Assembly: GCA_019022495.1 (NCBI GenBank)
Contig: JAFEKR010000014.1
Coordinates: 930,001 to 994,000 of the forward strand
Length of the DNA: 64,000 nt
Reading direction: 5' to 3'
From: Epichloe hybrida
Lineage: Eukaryota; Ascomycota; Sordariomycetes; Hypocreales; Clavicipitaceae
Below, in pieces: positions 34,177 to 45,138 of the stretch. A program made the position numbers and the translations under genes. Numbering within the stretch: position 1 is the first letter of the stretch; every line of letters begins with the position of its first letter. Under the pieces are notes generated by a model. It did not search any database and was not told the DNA's origin. It saw nothing but the letters and a program-made list of their open reading frames with translations.

Positions 34177-35277
34177 ACATGGATGAGTGTGGCGAGATGC
34201 GCATCGTGTAATGAATAGGAGGTATATTATTTTATATCACATTTCTCATTTGTAAACTCTTTCTTATAATTTCTTATTGACGAAATGTCATTCTTCCATA
34301 TGCTGCAGTCTTGATGTCGCTTCGTGGACGCACCTTCTTCAGAGGTTCACTTACTATGCAACGACAATACGTTGGGTGGCGGTCAACCTTGACAAGCCGA
34401 AAGACTTCTCATCCTTCGCAAGGGGGCCAGATGCGCGCCATACATGAAAAGTCGAAGCCGCCGCCTCGACAGCCGGTCGTCCATACGGCAGGGTTGAAGA
34501 AGTCATCGCTGCAAGCTTCTGTGGCAATTATTCCCGTTGGCATGCATCATTATTGAAGAGTTTGGTGCAGACCCCACCAAGACAGGCTATAACAGGGTCT
34601 GACGGCTCAATGAGCAATAGTTTGGTCTAACCTTGTTTGTGTGATCACCTTCACGCTATTCTTTCGCCTCGAAATGAAACAGACCGAGGCAGGCAACAAG
34701 GGCGTCACCGGCATATGTGTATTTGGCTTCATCAATTCTGTAATCCCAGGTTGAAGAGCTCGGCCAAGACGGGTCCACCGAGAAATGAGCCAAACACCTC
34801 AACGATGGCTACACCGTGAGTTGGAAGCGCCGGGACACAAGCATGTGCGTTAGACACGGCCAGGCCGCCGTAGGCGAAGAGGGCAGTTGGCTTGCGTCCG
34901 ATGCGATTAGTGGGCAGCGGTTGATCGGGTTGACCGCAAGCGGCAACGAAGAATGCCCATGAAGCAAGTCATCTGACTTGTGTGCTTCATACCTAGATTT
35001 GCTAAAGACACGTAGTATATCTACGGAGTACTCCGTACATCGCACGTCTCACATCTACATAATATGGCGGCTTCGCTTGGTCAACTCGAGGTGGTTATTC
35101 GATATGAAATGAACTCCTGGTCCTGCCTCACATACTCCACACCGTTGTGGGGCCAAGATACCTGATTGTAGCCTCACGAAAGCGAAGGAGATGGTCGCTT
35201 CACGCAACGAAAACACTCAATCAATCATCAACACCTCTTTTTTCACAGAGACATCCATCATCACGAAGAATTCCGGA
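34177..35277. other. Intergenic region with a perfect TACGGAGTACTCCGTA palindrome
   Basis: The 16-base palindrome lies at 35022-35037, about 240 bases upstream of the Ca3427-like start. Open frames here (for example 34311-34556) show no family features. Confidence 0.55.
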
Positions 35278-36271
35278 ATGTCTTCAACGTCTCTGCGTAT
35301 TGGCTTAGTGCCTGAGCACTTTTCCACCCCACTCCACTTGGCTCAAAAACATTACGATCTTGATGCCACCTTGACAGCTTTCCCCTCGGGCACAGGACAC
35401 ATGGTGACGGCCATTCGCGCCGGCGAGATTGACATTGGCATCGGCCTGACAGAAGGATGGATTGCCGGACTTGGCAAAGAAGGGGTTGAGGGCGACGGAG
35501 GATATCGCCTTGTGGGCACGTACGTTGAGACCCCCTTGTGTAAGTCATGAACCTGCTGTGCTGTTCCTACGACGCCAACCACCTGCTTTGAGAAACGCCC
35601 CGCTGACCCTGCCTTGGGTGGGGAAAAAAAATAAAAATAAAGGCTGGGCTATTTCCACCGGCGCCAAACGCCCCGACATCACATCTGTGTCCTCTCTCAA
35701 AGGCGCCAAAATCGGCGTCTCTCGAATTGGATCGGGCTCCCACGTCATGGGTTTCGTCTTGGCCGACCAGCAAGGCTGGCTCGCTGGCAATGCTCCCTTT
35801 TCGGACACTGTGGTCCTCCAGAATTTCGAAAACCTCCGCAAAGCCGCCAACTCTGGTGAAGCCGACTTCTTCATGTGGGAGCACTTCACGTCCAAGAAGT
35901 ACTACGACTCGGGAGAAATTCGACGTGTGGGAGAAATCTACACACCCTGGAGCAGCTGGATGATTGTGGCATCGACAAAACTTGCTTCTGCATCTTCACT
36001 GGATCCTCGCATCGAGACGCTCTTTGAGAAACTGGACCGTGGCATTCGGCACTTCAACGAGAACCAGGATGAAGCTGTCAGCTACATCTCTACGGAGCTG
36101 GGGTATACGGAGCCCGATGCAAGGGAGTGGTTGAAGACGGTCAAGTTTTCCGCCAAGACGAAAGGAGTCAAGATGGAGGTGGTCGCGGATTGCATAGGCG
36201 TGTTGAGGAAGGCAGGTGTCCTGGTGGAAGGCAAAGGTATGGATGCTGAGTCGATGGTGGTGAAGACGTAG
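35278..36271 (+). CDS. Ca3427-like periplasmic-binding-fold protein (2 exons)
   Basis: Exons 35278-35539 and 35643-36271 (intron GTAAGT...AATAAAG) give 296 aa. The start MSSTSLRIGLVPEHFSTPLH was preferred over an upstream in-frame ATG at 35191 because the fold begins with the first beta strand, LRIGLVPEHF. Type II periplasmic-binding-like features are seen: FPSGTGHMVTAIRAGEIDIG, SLKGAKIGVSRIGSGSHVMG, the hinge-proximal GEADFFMWEHFTS and a helical C terminus. This is the cytosolic eukaryotic family typified by Candida Ca3427, distantly related to the NMT1/THI5 thiamine-pyrimidine proteins. The THI5 catalytic CCCFC cluster is absent, so it is not a pyrimidine synthase. The ligand is unknown. 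A Thi74-like transporter lies 553 bases downstream in the same direction. Confidence 0.88.
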
Positions 36272-36824
36272 ACCAGGTAGAGAGCTTGGGCGTTGGATGC
36301 GGGAAAAGGGGGGAACGAGGGCATGGGGAATGTCAACGTTGCTACGGAGTAGACTGAAATTTCATCACATTCTTTGCCCGCATCTTTCTTCTCTCTTGAT
36401 TGTCGTCCTCCACGCGGTTCAGTCTCCTGGCTCCACTTTGGCGGTGTCTGCGTCACCCACTTTTGCTCGTCCCGTTCAACCTTGGTGTGGCCCAAACGCC
36501 GAACGTTCATAATTCCATCTCCGCCTAATAAATTCAGTATCCTTCCTCGTCTCTCCCTCGCAACAGTCCCGGAATGCTTTGATAGGGTGCTTGCCACAGA
36601 CACAGCGACTCTAGCTTCTTGGTGCCCGCTCTGCCCCGTCGTCACATCTCGACAGCCGCTTCAACCTGAGTTCGCATCTGCACCGATGGTCTCGTGGTGC
36701 ACCATCACATGTGACCTCCCTTGCTTGAGCTGTCCTCGCAAATCGTAGAGGAAGTTCCTCAATTGGAAAAGGTTGGAACGCGCTGCTTGCGTTGCCAATC
36801 ATATCTCCGCCAAATGAACAAACC
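36272..36824. other. Intergenic region between the Ca3427-like and Thi74-like genes
   Basis: Contains a TACGGAGTA motif at 36344. Pyrimidine-rich leader before 36825. I looked for the conserved elements of a eukaryotic thiamine pyrophosphate riboswitch here and in the nearby introns and did not see them. Confidence 0.5.
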
Positions 36825-38369
36825 ATGACGGCGACCGCAAACTTACGACGCGCCAGCGAGGATGCATTTGCGAGCTCTGCCGCGACCAACGAGGCCAGCA
36901 ATTACCGGCGTCTTTCCGTGGGAGGCGATGAGGCCGTCGAGATGACCGCATCAACGGAGTCTATACCCGCGCAGGCCTCTATGCCTACGAAGCCCATAGG
37001 GCTGCTGGCGGGTCTAGGACTGGGAGGTGTGGCGAGACGAACGTTGGGTATCTGCTTGTTGTTGGTCACTGTGCTACTCTGGACACTGTCTAACTTTCTT
37101 GCGAGCGTGAGCACCACCTCAATGGACTCAAAATCTGCCGACGCTAACCACCCAAGCGAGTAGTTCATCTTTTCCGATCATACATACGACAAGCCGTTCT
37201 TTCTCGTTTATGCAAACTCCTCAGTCTTTGCGATTTCCTTGCTGCCCAAATTCATAAAATACTCCTTGAAAACAGGATTGCGGGGCATGCGAAATGAGCT
37301 GACGCAGATGTGGACGGAGAACAAGCACCGAGGAGCCTATACCAAAGCGGCAACCGAGGACGACGCGCTCGATGGCCAAAGGTCGTTGGTGGACAATAAC
37401 GACGACGCGGCGGCCGTGGAGGGCATCGCCAACGTTGACGAGAGACTCAGTTTCCGAGAGACGGGCATCCTCAGCCTCGAATTTTCCATGATTTGGTTCC
37501 TGGCCAATTATTTTGCGTCTGCGTGCCTGGAATACACAAGCGTCGCAAGCGTAACTATCCTTACATCCACGAGCAGCGCGTCGACTCTGGTCTTTTGCGC
37601 AATATTTCGGGTCGAATCATTCTCCATGCGGAAATTATTTGGCGTCACGGCGTCCCTGGTGGGTATCATTTTGATTTCCACGGTCGATCTGTCTGGTGAG
37701 AGCGACGAGAACCGAGGATCTTTCCCCCATAAGACGCCGGCCCAGATAGCCATTGGTGATTCGATGGCCTTTTTCAGTGCCATGATGTATGGCTTGTACG
37801 TTACAGTCATGAAGAGACGTGTGGGTAACGAGGACAAAGTAGACATGAGATTATTTTTCGGGTTGGTGGGAGTTTTCAACTTGGTACTGCTGTGGCCATT
37901 GTTTTTCATTCTGCATTGGACAGGTATCGAGCCAGTGAGTGGCAGCAAACCGATCCGATCACATCTTCTTCAACGTGCTAACCACGAGCGTTCAGTTTGA
38001 GATGCCTCCTACTGGAACGGTCTTGACCATAATTATTGTAAAGTCCTTGCCCGCGGTTCTTCTGGCAAAGATTGGTCGTTGGAAACACTGCTAACAGAAT
38101 CGCAGGTCAACTCTATGGCATCCTTTGTGAGCGACATGTGTTGGGCTTTTGCCATGCTCCTAACTACTCCGCTGGTCGTGACGGTTGGGCTTTCTCTCAC
38201 CATTCCACTCTCTCTGATTGGAGAGATGATCCAATACGGTCAGTATTCGAGTTTGGTGTATTGGATAGGCGCTGCAGTGGTGTTTGTGTCGTTTGTCTTT
38301 ATCAATAATGAGAGCCGGGAAGACGGTGACAAGCATGGAGCAGTTCCGGAAGGTCGGGGTGCGGTATAG
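36825..38369 (+). CDS. DMT-superfamily transporter, Thi74/SLC35F5-like (4 exons)
   Basis: Exons 36825-37106, 37164-37934, 37996-38037 and 38106-38369 join in frame to 452 aa, including a 14-codon third exon. An N-terminal cytosolic tail of about 70 residues precedes the first membrane helix (TLGICLLLVTVLLWTLSNFL). A hydrophilic loop follows the second helix, and then SMIWFLANYFASACLEYTSV, the signature pattern of the YML018C/Thi74/SLC35F5 subgroup. Further helices include RKLFGVTASLVGIILIS, IGDSMAFFSAMMYGLYVTVM, LFFGLVGVFNLVLLWPLFF and MLLTTPLVVTVGLSLTIPLS. About ten helices are expected. Yeast Thi74 is a thiamine-repressed homologue and YML018C is vacuolar; the substrate is not settled by sequence. 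Confidence 0.92.
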
Positions 38370-38517
38370 AGTCATGCGCATGTGAATGTAATACATAGTA
38401 AAAGACGTAGACCAATACTTGATAGGTTTACCTTGCTTTCCATCCATCCATTTCTTGGTCCGCCAATGGTGGTGGAGCTCGCATCGGGCATACAGAACAA
38501 CCTCGGCTCCAGCAAAG

Positions 38518-38724
38518 TCCGCCTCGTATCTAGGGTGGAGCCTTTTAACTAGCAAAATGGCATATAGCGGGCATATAGCGGTCATATCTCCTTAACTGTG
38601 TTATGGCTTGTGGAGTCACGTTAACCAGGGGTCTGTATGTATCCAATTAGATAAACGTAAACTAGAGATACATACAGACCCTGGTTAATGTGACTCCACA
38701 AGCCATAACACAGTTAAGGAGATA
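38518..38724. repeat. Foldback repeat, copy B, with element end
   Basis: The arm at 38585-38643 (TATCTCCTTAACTGTGTTAT...) is the reverse complement of 38667-38724 with very few mismatches, separated by a 23-base loop; it could form a 58-bp hairpin. It is preceded at about 38518-38540 by CTCGTATCTAGGGTGGAGC, almost identical to the left end of the element at 5684. It shares TTAACGTGACTCCACAAG-type core words with copy A at 5740-5878. The near-perfect arms indicate recent activity or gene conversion. No matching right end is seen before 39000. Confidence 0.8.
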
Positions 38725-40091
38725 GGGACGTAGTGGGCATATGTAATAGTACTATATAAATTATAGTACAGGAATATGTCTGCTATGCCTACCATATGCT
38801 GCGTTATACCACTATATTTTATAGGGTATATACTGCCTATACTCCGTAGTGACTTCCTGACTTCCTGACTGGCTGACTAATTGACTGACTAGCTGACCAA
38901 CTAACAGCTGACTAACCGACTTCCTAATCATTAGTGTGAATTCGCACTAATACACTGTAACTCCGCCTGCATCATCCATTCGGATTCATCCCGGTTCCCC
39001 CTCCCCACGTGCCGTCGCATTGGCAGTCCTTTCTCAAAAGCCAATCCAGACGTCTCTCTTCCTCTGGAAGCATACAAAAGAGCAATTTTATTCTTATTTT
39101 ATTCTTCTTGTTCTTTCCATTTACTCGTCGATTATGTTGGTCATCCTCTTTGCTTTACAACAAGGTACTTTATTGGCTTTGTCCCGAATAAGGAAGGAAG
39201 ACGGCACGCGCGAACGGACATGGCCGTCCGATCAGCCACACATTTCTCGATCGTCGGAGATGACCTCCATAAAAGTGGGCAGCCACAGAAACGGGGAAAA
39301 ACGGCGGGCGAAGATGAACGGTCCCTACGGACTATGTACAACAAGAACCCTTGCAAGCGGAAAACTGGTTATCAGAGGCGGGAATAAGAAGTGGGACGTT
39401 GCCTTTTCACGAAACTTATTAAAAGGGACTAATATTCAGGTTCCTTTCCATTTCTCTGCCTTTCTTCTCTGTGTTAGGAAGATCCGTCGTCTGCCGCGAA
39501 CAAAGGCATCACTTGAAAGGAGAATAGAAGCTGCTTCAGTCGAACTAGCGGATTCAATAGCTGACTGGACCCTGGTCGAACCGCTCTGCGTGAGAGAAGC
39601 GGCTGGCGCGACCTTCGAAGCCTTGGGAGGCTAACCAGTGGATGGGTATATTTAGCAAGACACGTCGCTTGCTCACATGACAGGGGATGTTGATCCTGCA
39701 ACCTACCTGAAGTGAACCTCGATGCTCGACAACATCTGGAGACGAAACACTGGAGAGCAAGACCTCGGCGTCCGCCGAGCTGCATAGGCAGCATAGTGCG
39801 CCTCCACGGATTGACTGGCAGACTGGCACGTTAACGGGCAAGAACACCCTGACTGACGCCTGCAGCACTCGACCTCTTCAACCATGCATAGCCATCGCCC
39901 TTTCTGATTCAGCAATACCGTTCTTTCTGCACAGGACAGAAACCGACGTGGGAGAGGCAAAAGCTGATCTTCTTGACGGCCAAGCTGAGGCCGGAGGGGG
40001 GGAGGGGGAGAGACTCCATCAACCTACTAAACAACCTATTTATCTCATTCTCCCTCTTCCAACGCGGTATGTTCTACTAGAATCAAGAATC
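38725..40091. other. Intergenic region with short CTGACT-type repeats
   Basis: TGACT/CTGAC words recur at 38851-38920. An open frame at 39020-39634 (204 codons) starts hydrophobic and then becomes basic, without conserved motifs or splice support; I do not call it a gene. A polypurine stretch at 39990-40012 precedes the next gene. Confidence 0.5.
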
Positions 40092-41357
40092 ATGTCAGCC
40101 ACTATATCATTGGACTCTTTCCGCGAGGATAGACCGCTGGCCGAGTCCATCGCCATCGCTACTCGACCCATCCATGCGAAGCTTAACAAGCTCATCATCG
40201 CCCGTTTGCCCTTGGCCCTGCCACCGCATGCGACGAGCTCGCTTGTCTATGCGTCGGGCCTGATGCACATCGCGCCGGTATACACCACATTCGAAACTGC
40301 GTGGTCAGATATTATCGACAGGCCTGACCCGTCGAGAGTTTCCCCACGGTTGCAAGAAACTTTGGACTCGATGTACTTGCCCGGCCTGATGCGGAGGGAC
40401 CGATTGCAAGCAGACATTCGGTCCATGACGGGCTGGACGCAAGACATGACGACGGAGCAACTCGACATTATCAGCAAGACGGGTCATCTGGCCGAGTTTT
40501 TAAAACACATCCGACGCGCCATCAAGAGTAAACCACATGTTTTGCTGGCGTATTCGTACATCATGTTCATGTCATTGTTTGCCGGGGGCCGCTTTATACG
40601 AGCGACTCTCGAATCTGCCGGCGACGATTTTTGGAAACAAGTCTCCCCTAGTCAAGACTCGCAGCACCCTGGACTGCCTCCTCAGGTGACGCATGGTAAT
40701 ATGCCCCTTGGATTTTTCCACTTCGACACGCCTCGGGACGGCGAGGACTTGAAGCGAAACTTTAAGGAGCGTTTGGCAGACGCGGAGAAATCGCTCAGCT
40801 ATCGAGAGAAGCACGACATTGTTCAGGAAGCCATTTGCATTTTCCAGAATACGATTCTGGTCGTTGCACAACTGGACACTGTGGTGGGGGGGATCGCGAG
40901 CCACCCGCCATCCGCAGACAGACGCAGCTCGGCCGATTCTCTCGCCACCGTCATCACCAACCCGTCTTCGATGCATAGGTTCAGGGACAGCGTCGCGGTA
41001 GCAAAGGAGCGCAGCGCACGGCGTTCATCCCAAGAGATGCACGACAAGAACACGCCCGCCGTCACCGAGAACCCACACCCATCCCAAACGGACAATCATC
41101 CCATGATACCCCCTGGCATCGGGATAGAACTATGTCCTGCAGCATCGAAATCTATCAGATTCGAAGAATGCCTACCCCAGCCGTCCCGGAGCCACCTCGG
41201 TGTGGGAGGCCCAACCGGCAACTTGGCCGAGAGCCTCAAGATGGCCTCGAGGCGCCTGCGTCGGGAGCAAGCCACGAACTGGCTACTTGGATTAGCCATA
41301 GGGCTCATTATCCTTTGTGCTGTCTTGTCGGGACGGCGGATCGTGTCTTTGGAGTAG
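40092..41357 (+). CDS. Heme-oxygenase-like protein with C-terminal membrane anchor
   Basis: Intronless, 421 aa. The heme oxygenase fold begins with ATRPIHAKLNKLI, where His28 is in the place of the proximal heme ligand, followed by YASGLMHIAPVYTTFE. The glycine-bearing distal-helix region reads YSYIMFMSLFAGGRFIRATL. The C-terminal half is a disordered Ser/Pro linker. The protein ends in a single hydrophobic anchor (WLLGLAIGLIILCAVLSG), a tail-anchor arrangement as in ER heme oxygenases. The start at 40092 (MSATISLDSF) was chosen over an upstream in-frame ATG at 39948, which would add a Gly/Glu-rich leader with no family support. Canonical activity would release biliverdin, CO and iron. The glycine motif is diverged from classical enzymes, so catalysis is not assured. 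Confidence 0.88.
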   Translation: MSATISLDSFREDRPLAESIAIATRPIHAKLNKLIIARLPLALPPHATSSLVYASGLMHIAPVYTTFETAWSDIIDRPDPSRVSPRLQETLDSMYLPGLMRRDRLQADIRSMTGWTQDMTTEQLDIISKTGHLAEFLKHIRRAIKSKPHVLLAYSYIMFMSLFAGGRFIRATLESAGDDFWKQVSPSQDSQHPGLPPQVTHGNMPLGFFHFDTPRDGEDLKRNFKERLADAEKSLSYREKHDIVQEAICIFQNTILVVAQLDTVVGGIASHPPSADRRSSADSLATVITNPSSMHRFRDSVAVAKERSARRSSQEMHDKNTPAVTENPHPSQTDNHPMIPPGIGIELCPAASKSIRFEECLPQPSRSHLGVGGPTGNLAESLKMASRRLRREQATNWLLGLAIGLIILCAVLSGRRIVSLE

Positions 41358-41967
41358 ACACCCTCTGCTCGGAGGGGGGGGGGGGGGGGGGGCGGCTGTT
41401 TAATCGTGTTTGCCTTGCTTTGTACGGATTAAAATTGTTAAATTGGCGGGGATGCCGTATCAGTTGCGTTTATCTGGGCCTGTGTGGCCGTAGCGAGTTA
41501 TCGGGATGCTAATACGATTAATGGATGCATGATGTTAGAAAACCAATAATGATATAGGTATATATATATAATTTTTTTTTTTTTAAATCTGTCGCTCCGC
41601 CTTATTTGTTGCGCAGCACTCCGCACCACGGGGTGTGGCTCATTAAGCATTCACCACAGCTCGGGTATTACGACCGGCGGCGCCCCCTCGTGAGTACACG
41701 GCGTCAAGGTTCACTAGTATGATGTTTTACAATAGATTGGAGGTAGACAGCCGTGTTTGACGTTGGGACCGTGCGAAACAATGCAGATGGAATGTAGTTG
41801 GTTGTATGAATGCTATAGATAAGATTATCTATCTATCCAGTTCGTAGACGGCCATGATGTGAGGGAAATGTCATTCATTGCCTTTCAGTGCCAACAACGC
41901 CGGGTTGCCATCCTGTGCTGTGCCCCGGATTTCTGCAAATAAAAAATGAACATAGATCATTCCAGAC
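41358..41967. other. Convergent 3' intergenic region
   Basis: A G-tract of about 19 bases at 41374-41392 and an (AT)n/T-tract at 41560-41584. No coding signal. Confidence 0.55.
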
Positions 41968-44357
41968 TCAACACTCGTCATCCATGTCCCAGTCCTCGCC
42001 TACATCCGCCCACCCGGCCATGTGTCTCTCGCCGCCGAACTCCCCAATAGTGCGGAAATGCCGAGCCTTGTCGCGCAGCCTGGTTTCCCACCGACGAACG
42101 AGGTAGTCGTCTGAGGCGGTGACGAGGTCCCCGTCGAGGGACCAGCTTACATTGGTGACTTCGCGGGAGTGCCCTCGCACGAGGGGCGTGCCGGTGCGGA
42201 AGATGGGAATGGGAGACGAGCATGGTGAGAGGCCGGAGGGTGTGGCGGTGAAGGACTGGGAAGGGGGGGTCGGGGCTCCGGCGACAGACGAGTCGAGGAC
42301 GACGTGGGCGTGTCGGGCCCATGCGGAACGCATGTATTTCTCGTCAGTGGGAAATAGTACCGCGCAGTTGTTCGTGCTGCCGACGGCGAGGAGCTCGGAT
42401 TGGTAATTGTTGGTTTGGGGGCTGGTTGAGGCGGGACGGAGGGCACATTTGACGTAGAACGACGACGCACGGAATTGGTCATGCTTGAAGCCGTACAGGG
42501 GTCCCAAGCCCTTGGTTCCGTTTGGTCTGCGCTTCGGTGCGTTGTCTTGTAGTTCGGGCGCGTGGCCAAGCATGAGGTGTGCGGTGGAATACGCGTAGAT
42601 GGTGCTGTCTTTGCAGACGGCGTAGAGACGAGAGGCGTCGGAGTTGAGGGCGAGAGAGGTGATGCCGTAGGAGCGCCAGGCGTGCGTCACTGGCTGCGGT
42701 GTTACAGCCAAGGGCGTGTCTTCGGCCTGGCGCCGCGATTTGATGTATCGAGTGTCCCAAAGCTTGATGGAGGCGTTGGCTTCCGAGGCCGTAAGGAGAA
42801 GATGCTCGCGGCCGGACGGAAGCCACTGAACGGCTGTGACGGACGCCGACGACTTGATGCCCTGGACGTTGCGTTCGTGGGCGTTGTCCAAGGTGTTGAC
42901 TGTTTTGGCAGCCACGGGATCCAGGGCCACGTCGCGATCTGTCGAGCCGCTCTCACCCGCAGAACTGAATGTGAGAGTGGGCACGGTCGAGCAGCGCAAG
43001 TCCCATATCTGCACTCGCCCGGCTCGATCTGATGATGCGAGGCCGAAGCCGCTGGCCTTGCCGGGCTGGAAGGCGATCTGACGGAGGGAATCCCAGTGTC
43101 CGCCTGCGAGGTCAACCGCGATGGACAATGTGACGAGGTCGACAATCTTGCCGGTCCTGTCCCCAGATGCCGTTGCTAATCGATAGCCGTCCTGGGAGAA
43201 GTCCAGATCCATGATGGCGTTGTCGTGCACTTTGACGTACTCATCCACTGCTGGGCCCAGGTCACCTTGTTTTGTGCGGGTTTTGAAGAGCCGCACAAAG
43301 CCCTTTTCATCGCCAATGGCCGTCGTGGCATCGGTGGGCGAGCTGGAGAGACTGAACGGAATCGTGTTTCCTTGGCCGGTATATGAGGTACATTGATGGA
43401 CATCTGAGCTTTGGCTGTAGAAAGAGGCTGTGTGGGCTCTGGCATCGTTTACAGGGTATTGGAGATATTGTTTTCCGGTGTGAGTGCCGAATCCTTGTTC
43501 GCGATCGAGCAACTGCGCTTCAAAGCCACGATTGTGGAATTTCCGAATAGGTTTGGGCTGGTATACTTCAAGAGTCTGCAGCCACGAGAGAAAGATTTCC
43601 TGTCAGCGACACGTTTCAGTGGTTGCATCTGCATGGTGCGAACATACCAGGTTTGTCCTCAGTTCGGATGGCTGGACGCTGCGTGCAGTGGGATAGGGCT
43701 TTTCCTCCAAGCCAACCACGACGCCGCTCCGACTTGCTTTAAAGAAGTTGCTCTGGCTTAGGGTCAGCTCGGCGTTGTCACACATCATAATCACACGCAA
43801 GCAAGTTGGCTACCAACCAAAGTAGTCCTCCGTTTGTCGTCGAGGCCATGGCCATCTCGAGCATCAGGCTCGGGATGTGTGTCTACCATCCGGACGTCTC
43901 CGTTTCGTGACATGTGGAAGCTTCTTCCAGGCAAGCGAAGGAGCGGGGGATCCATATCATCAGGAAGCAAGCCGCGCCTTCTTTTGACAATGGGCTGATC
44001 TCGCCCGTGTTGTTTCCTCTTGTCCCCTGACACACGATGCTGCCCCAAACCTTCGGTAGGGGAGGAGGGGCATAGAGGATCTGATGTCAATGGATCGCCT
44101 GCCAATGAGTGAGGCGAAAGCATTTGACGATTGGTCGCCGAGGCATTCAAAACTCCCAACGTCACGCGATGCTCCTTGGGCAAGGTTGATCGCGGTGTGA
44201 AGAAGCGGCCGAACCTCCTAGGTGTAACGGATGGCTGGCGTTTCTCCTTGCGGCGGCTCGTTCGAGTCGGCGATAGAAATGGATTTGCTGGAGAGGAAGA
44301 CATATTTGGTGGGCTGGACGGCAAGACGTCGGCAACGGAAGAGCCATGGTGATGCAT
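41968..44357 (-). CDS. CDT2: Cdt2-like WD40 protein, CRL4 substrate receptor (3 exons)
   Basis: Coding segments 44357-43818, 43752-43648 and 43599-41968 join in frame to 758 aa. Exon 1 is a basic, disordered N terminus with PFLSPTRTSRRKEKRQ and RRFGRFFTPRS. The propeller contains recognisable WD repeats: AIMDLDFSQDGYRLATASGD, RVQIWDLRC, ASIKLWDTRYI, ITSLALNSDASRLYAVCKD and the final VTNVSWSLDGDLVTASDDY LVRRWE. The WDxR pattern in VQIWDLR and IKLWDTR fits a DDB1-binding (DWD) protein. Cdt2 recruits PCNA-bound substrates such as Cdt1 to the CRL4 ubiquitin ligase; this role is inferred from the family. The first donor (GTTGGT) is non-consensus, so the exon 1/2 join may be off by a few residues. 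The gene is divergent from the Dug3-like gene. Confidence 0.87.
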
Positions 44358-45138
44358 CGTGCTCGCCAGCGAGCTTGGCCGAGTACTCAAGCAGCGGCAG
44401 AATCGAGGCGACGCGATGTCGTGAACTTTCCGGAGTATTCTGATGCTTGAATGCAACGAATGATGATCAAGGATATACAAAGCAAGGGCGGGAGGGTGAA
44501 CAAGTGTCGTGAACAAGTGCTGGTCACCCGGGCAGGTTTTATTCGACAAAGGACGGTGCTGCCATGGTTGAGGCTGGGGGTGGAGTCGCAAGACGCGGTC
44601 ATGGCAACGCGCGAGGCGTGTAAATTAAATAAATGGGTTTGTCGCGTTGAGTGCTCCAGAACTCCAGAACAGATCGACCACCGATCGCGCCAATGCGACG
44701 TCACTGTATAATTATAATAGGGGGCCGCTAATAGCTCCCAGACTACACGTGGGGGTCCAGCAACGCCTGGATTGTGTGTCAATTAACAAATCCCTAATAA
44801 TAATACGTGTTATGAGGACCGCTGTTTCTTTCACCAGCGAGTGCCCTCTGTCTTTTCCTGACTGTCCCTACTACGGACCGTACCCCCCGTCCTGCAGCCA
44901 CAGTTGCCACAGCTGCCACAGTTGCCACAGACCGGTGGTTGGTCCCCCAAGGGTCCAGCAAAGGAAGGATATGGTGTCATTTCCAGATGTGATTCACAAT
45001 CGCTCGTCCTCCCATTCTCAAGTCGCTGATTCCTCATCAGATCCGTCTCCTTGCATTCGTACGTACAATCGACAATTACATCGTCTTTTTAAGCCAACTG
45101 CATCTAGCCATATCCATCACACGCAGTCGAAATCCATC
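44358..45138. promoter_or_regulatory. Shared divergent promoter of CDT2-like and DUG3-like genes
   Basis: 781 bp separate the two divergent starts. A 9-base CACAGTTGC-type tandem tract (about four units) lies at 44896-44930. The call rests on position only; no specific operator is recognised. Confidence 0.45.

Noticed and set aside
35040..37240. Thiamine pyrophosphate riboswitch near the Ca3427-like and Thi74-like genes
   Set aside because: The conserved CTGAGA and ACCTGA-type elements do not occur together; only an isolated CCTGAT at about 35160 was seen.
39020..39634. 204-codon plus-strand open frame
   Set aside because: No conserved motif, composition shifts abruptly from hydrophobic to basic, and no splice or start context supports it.
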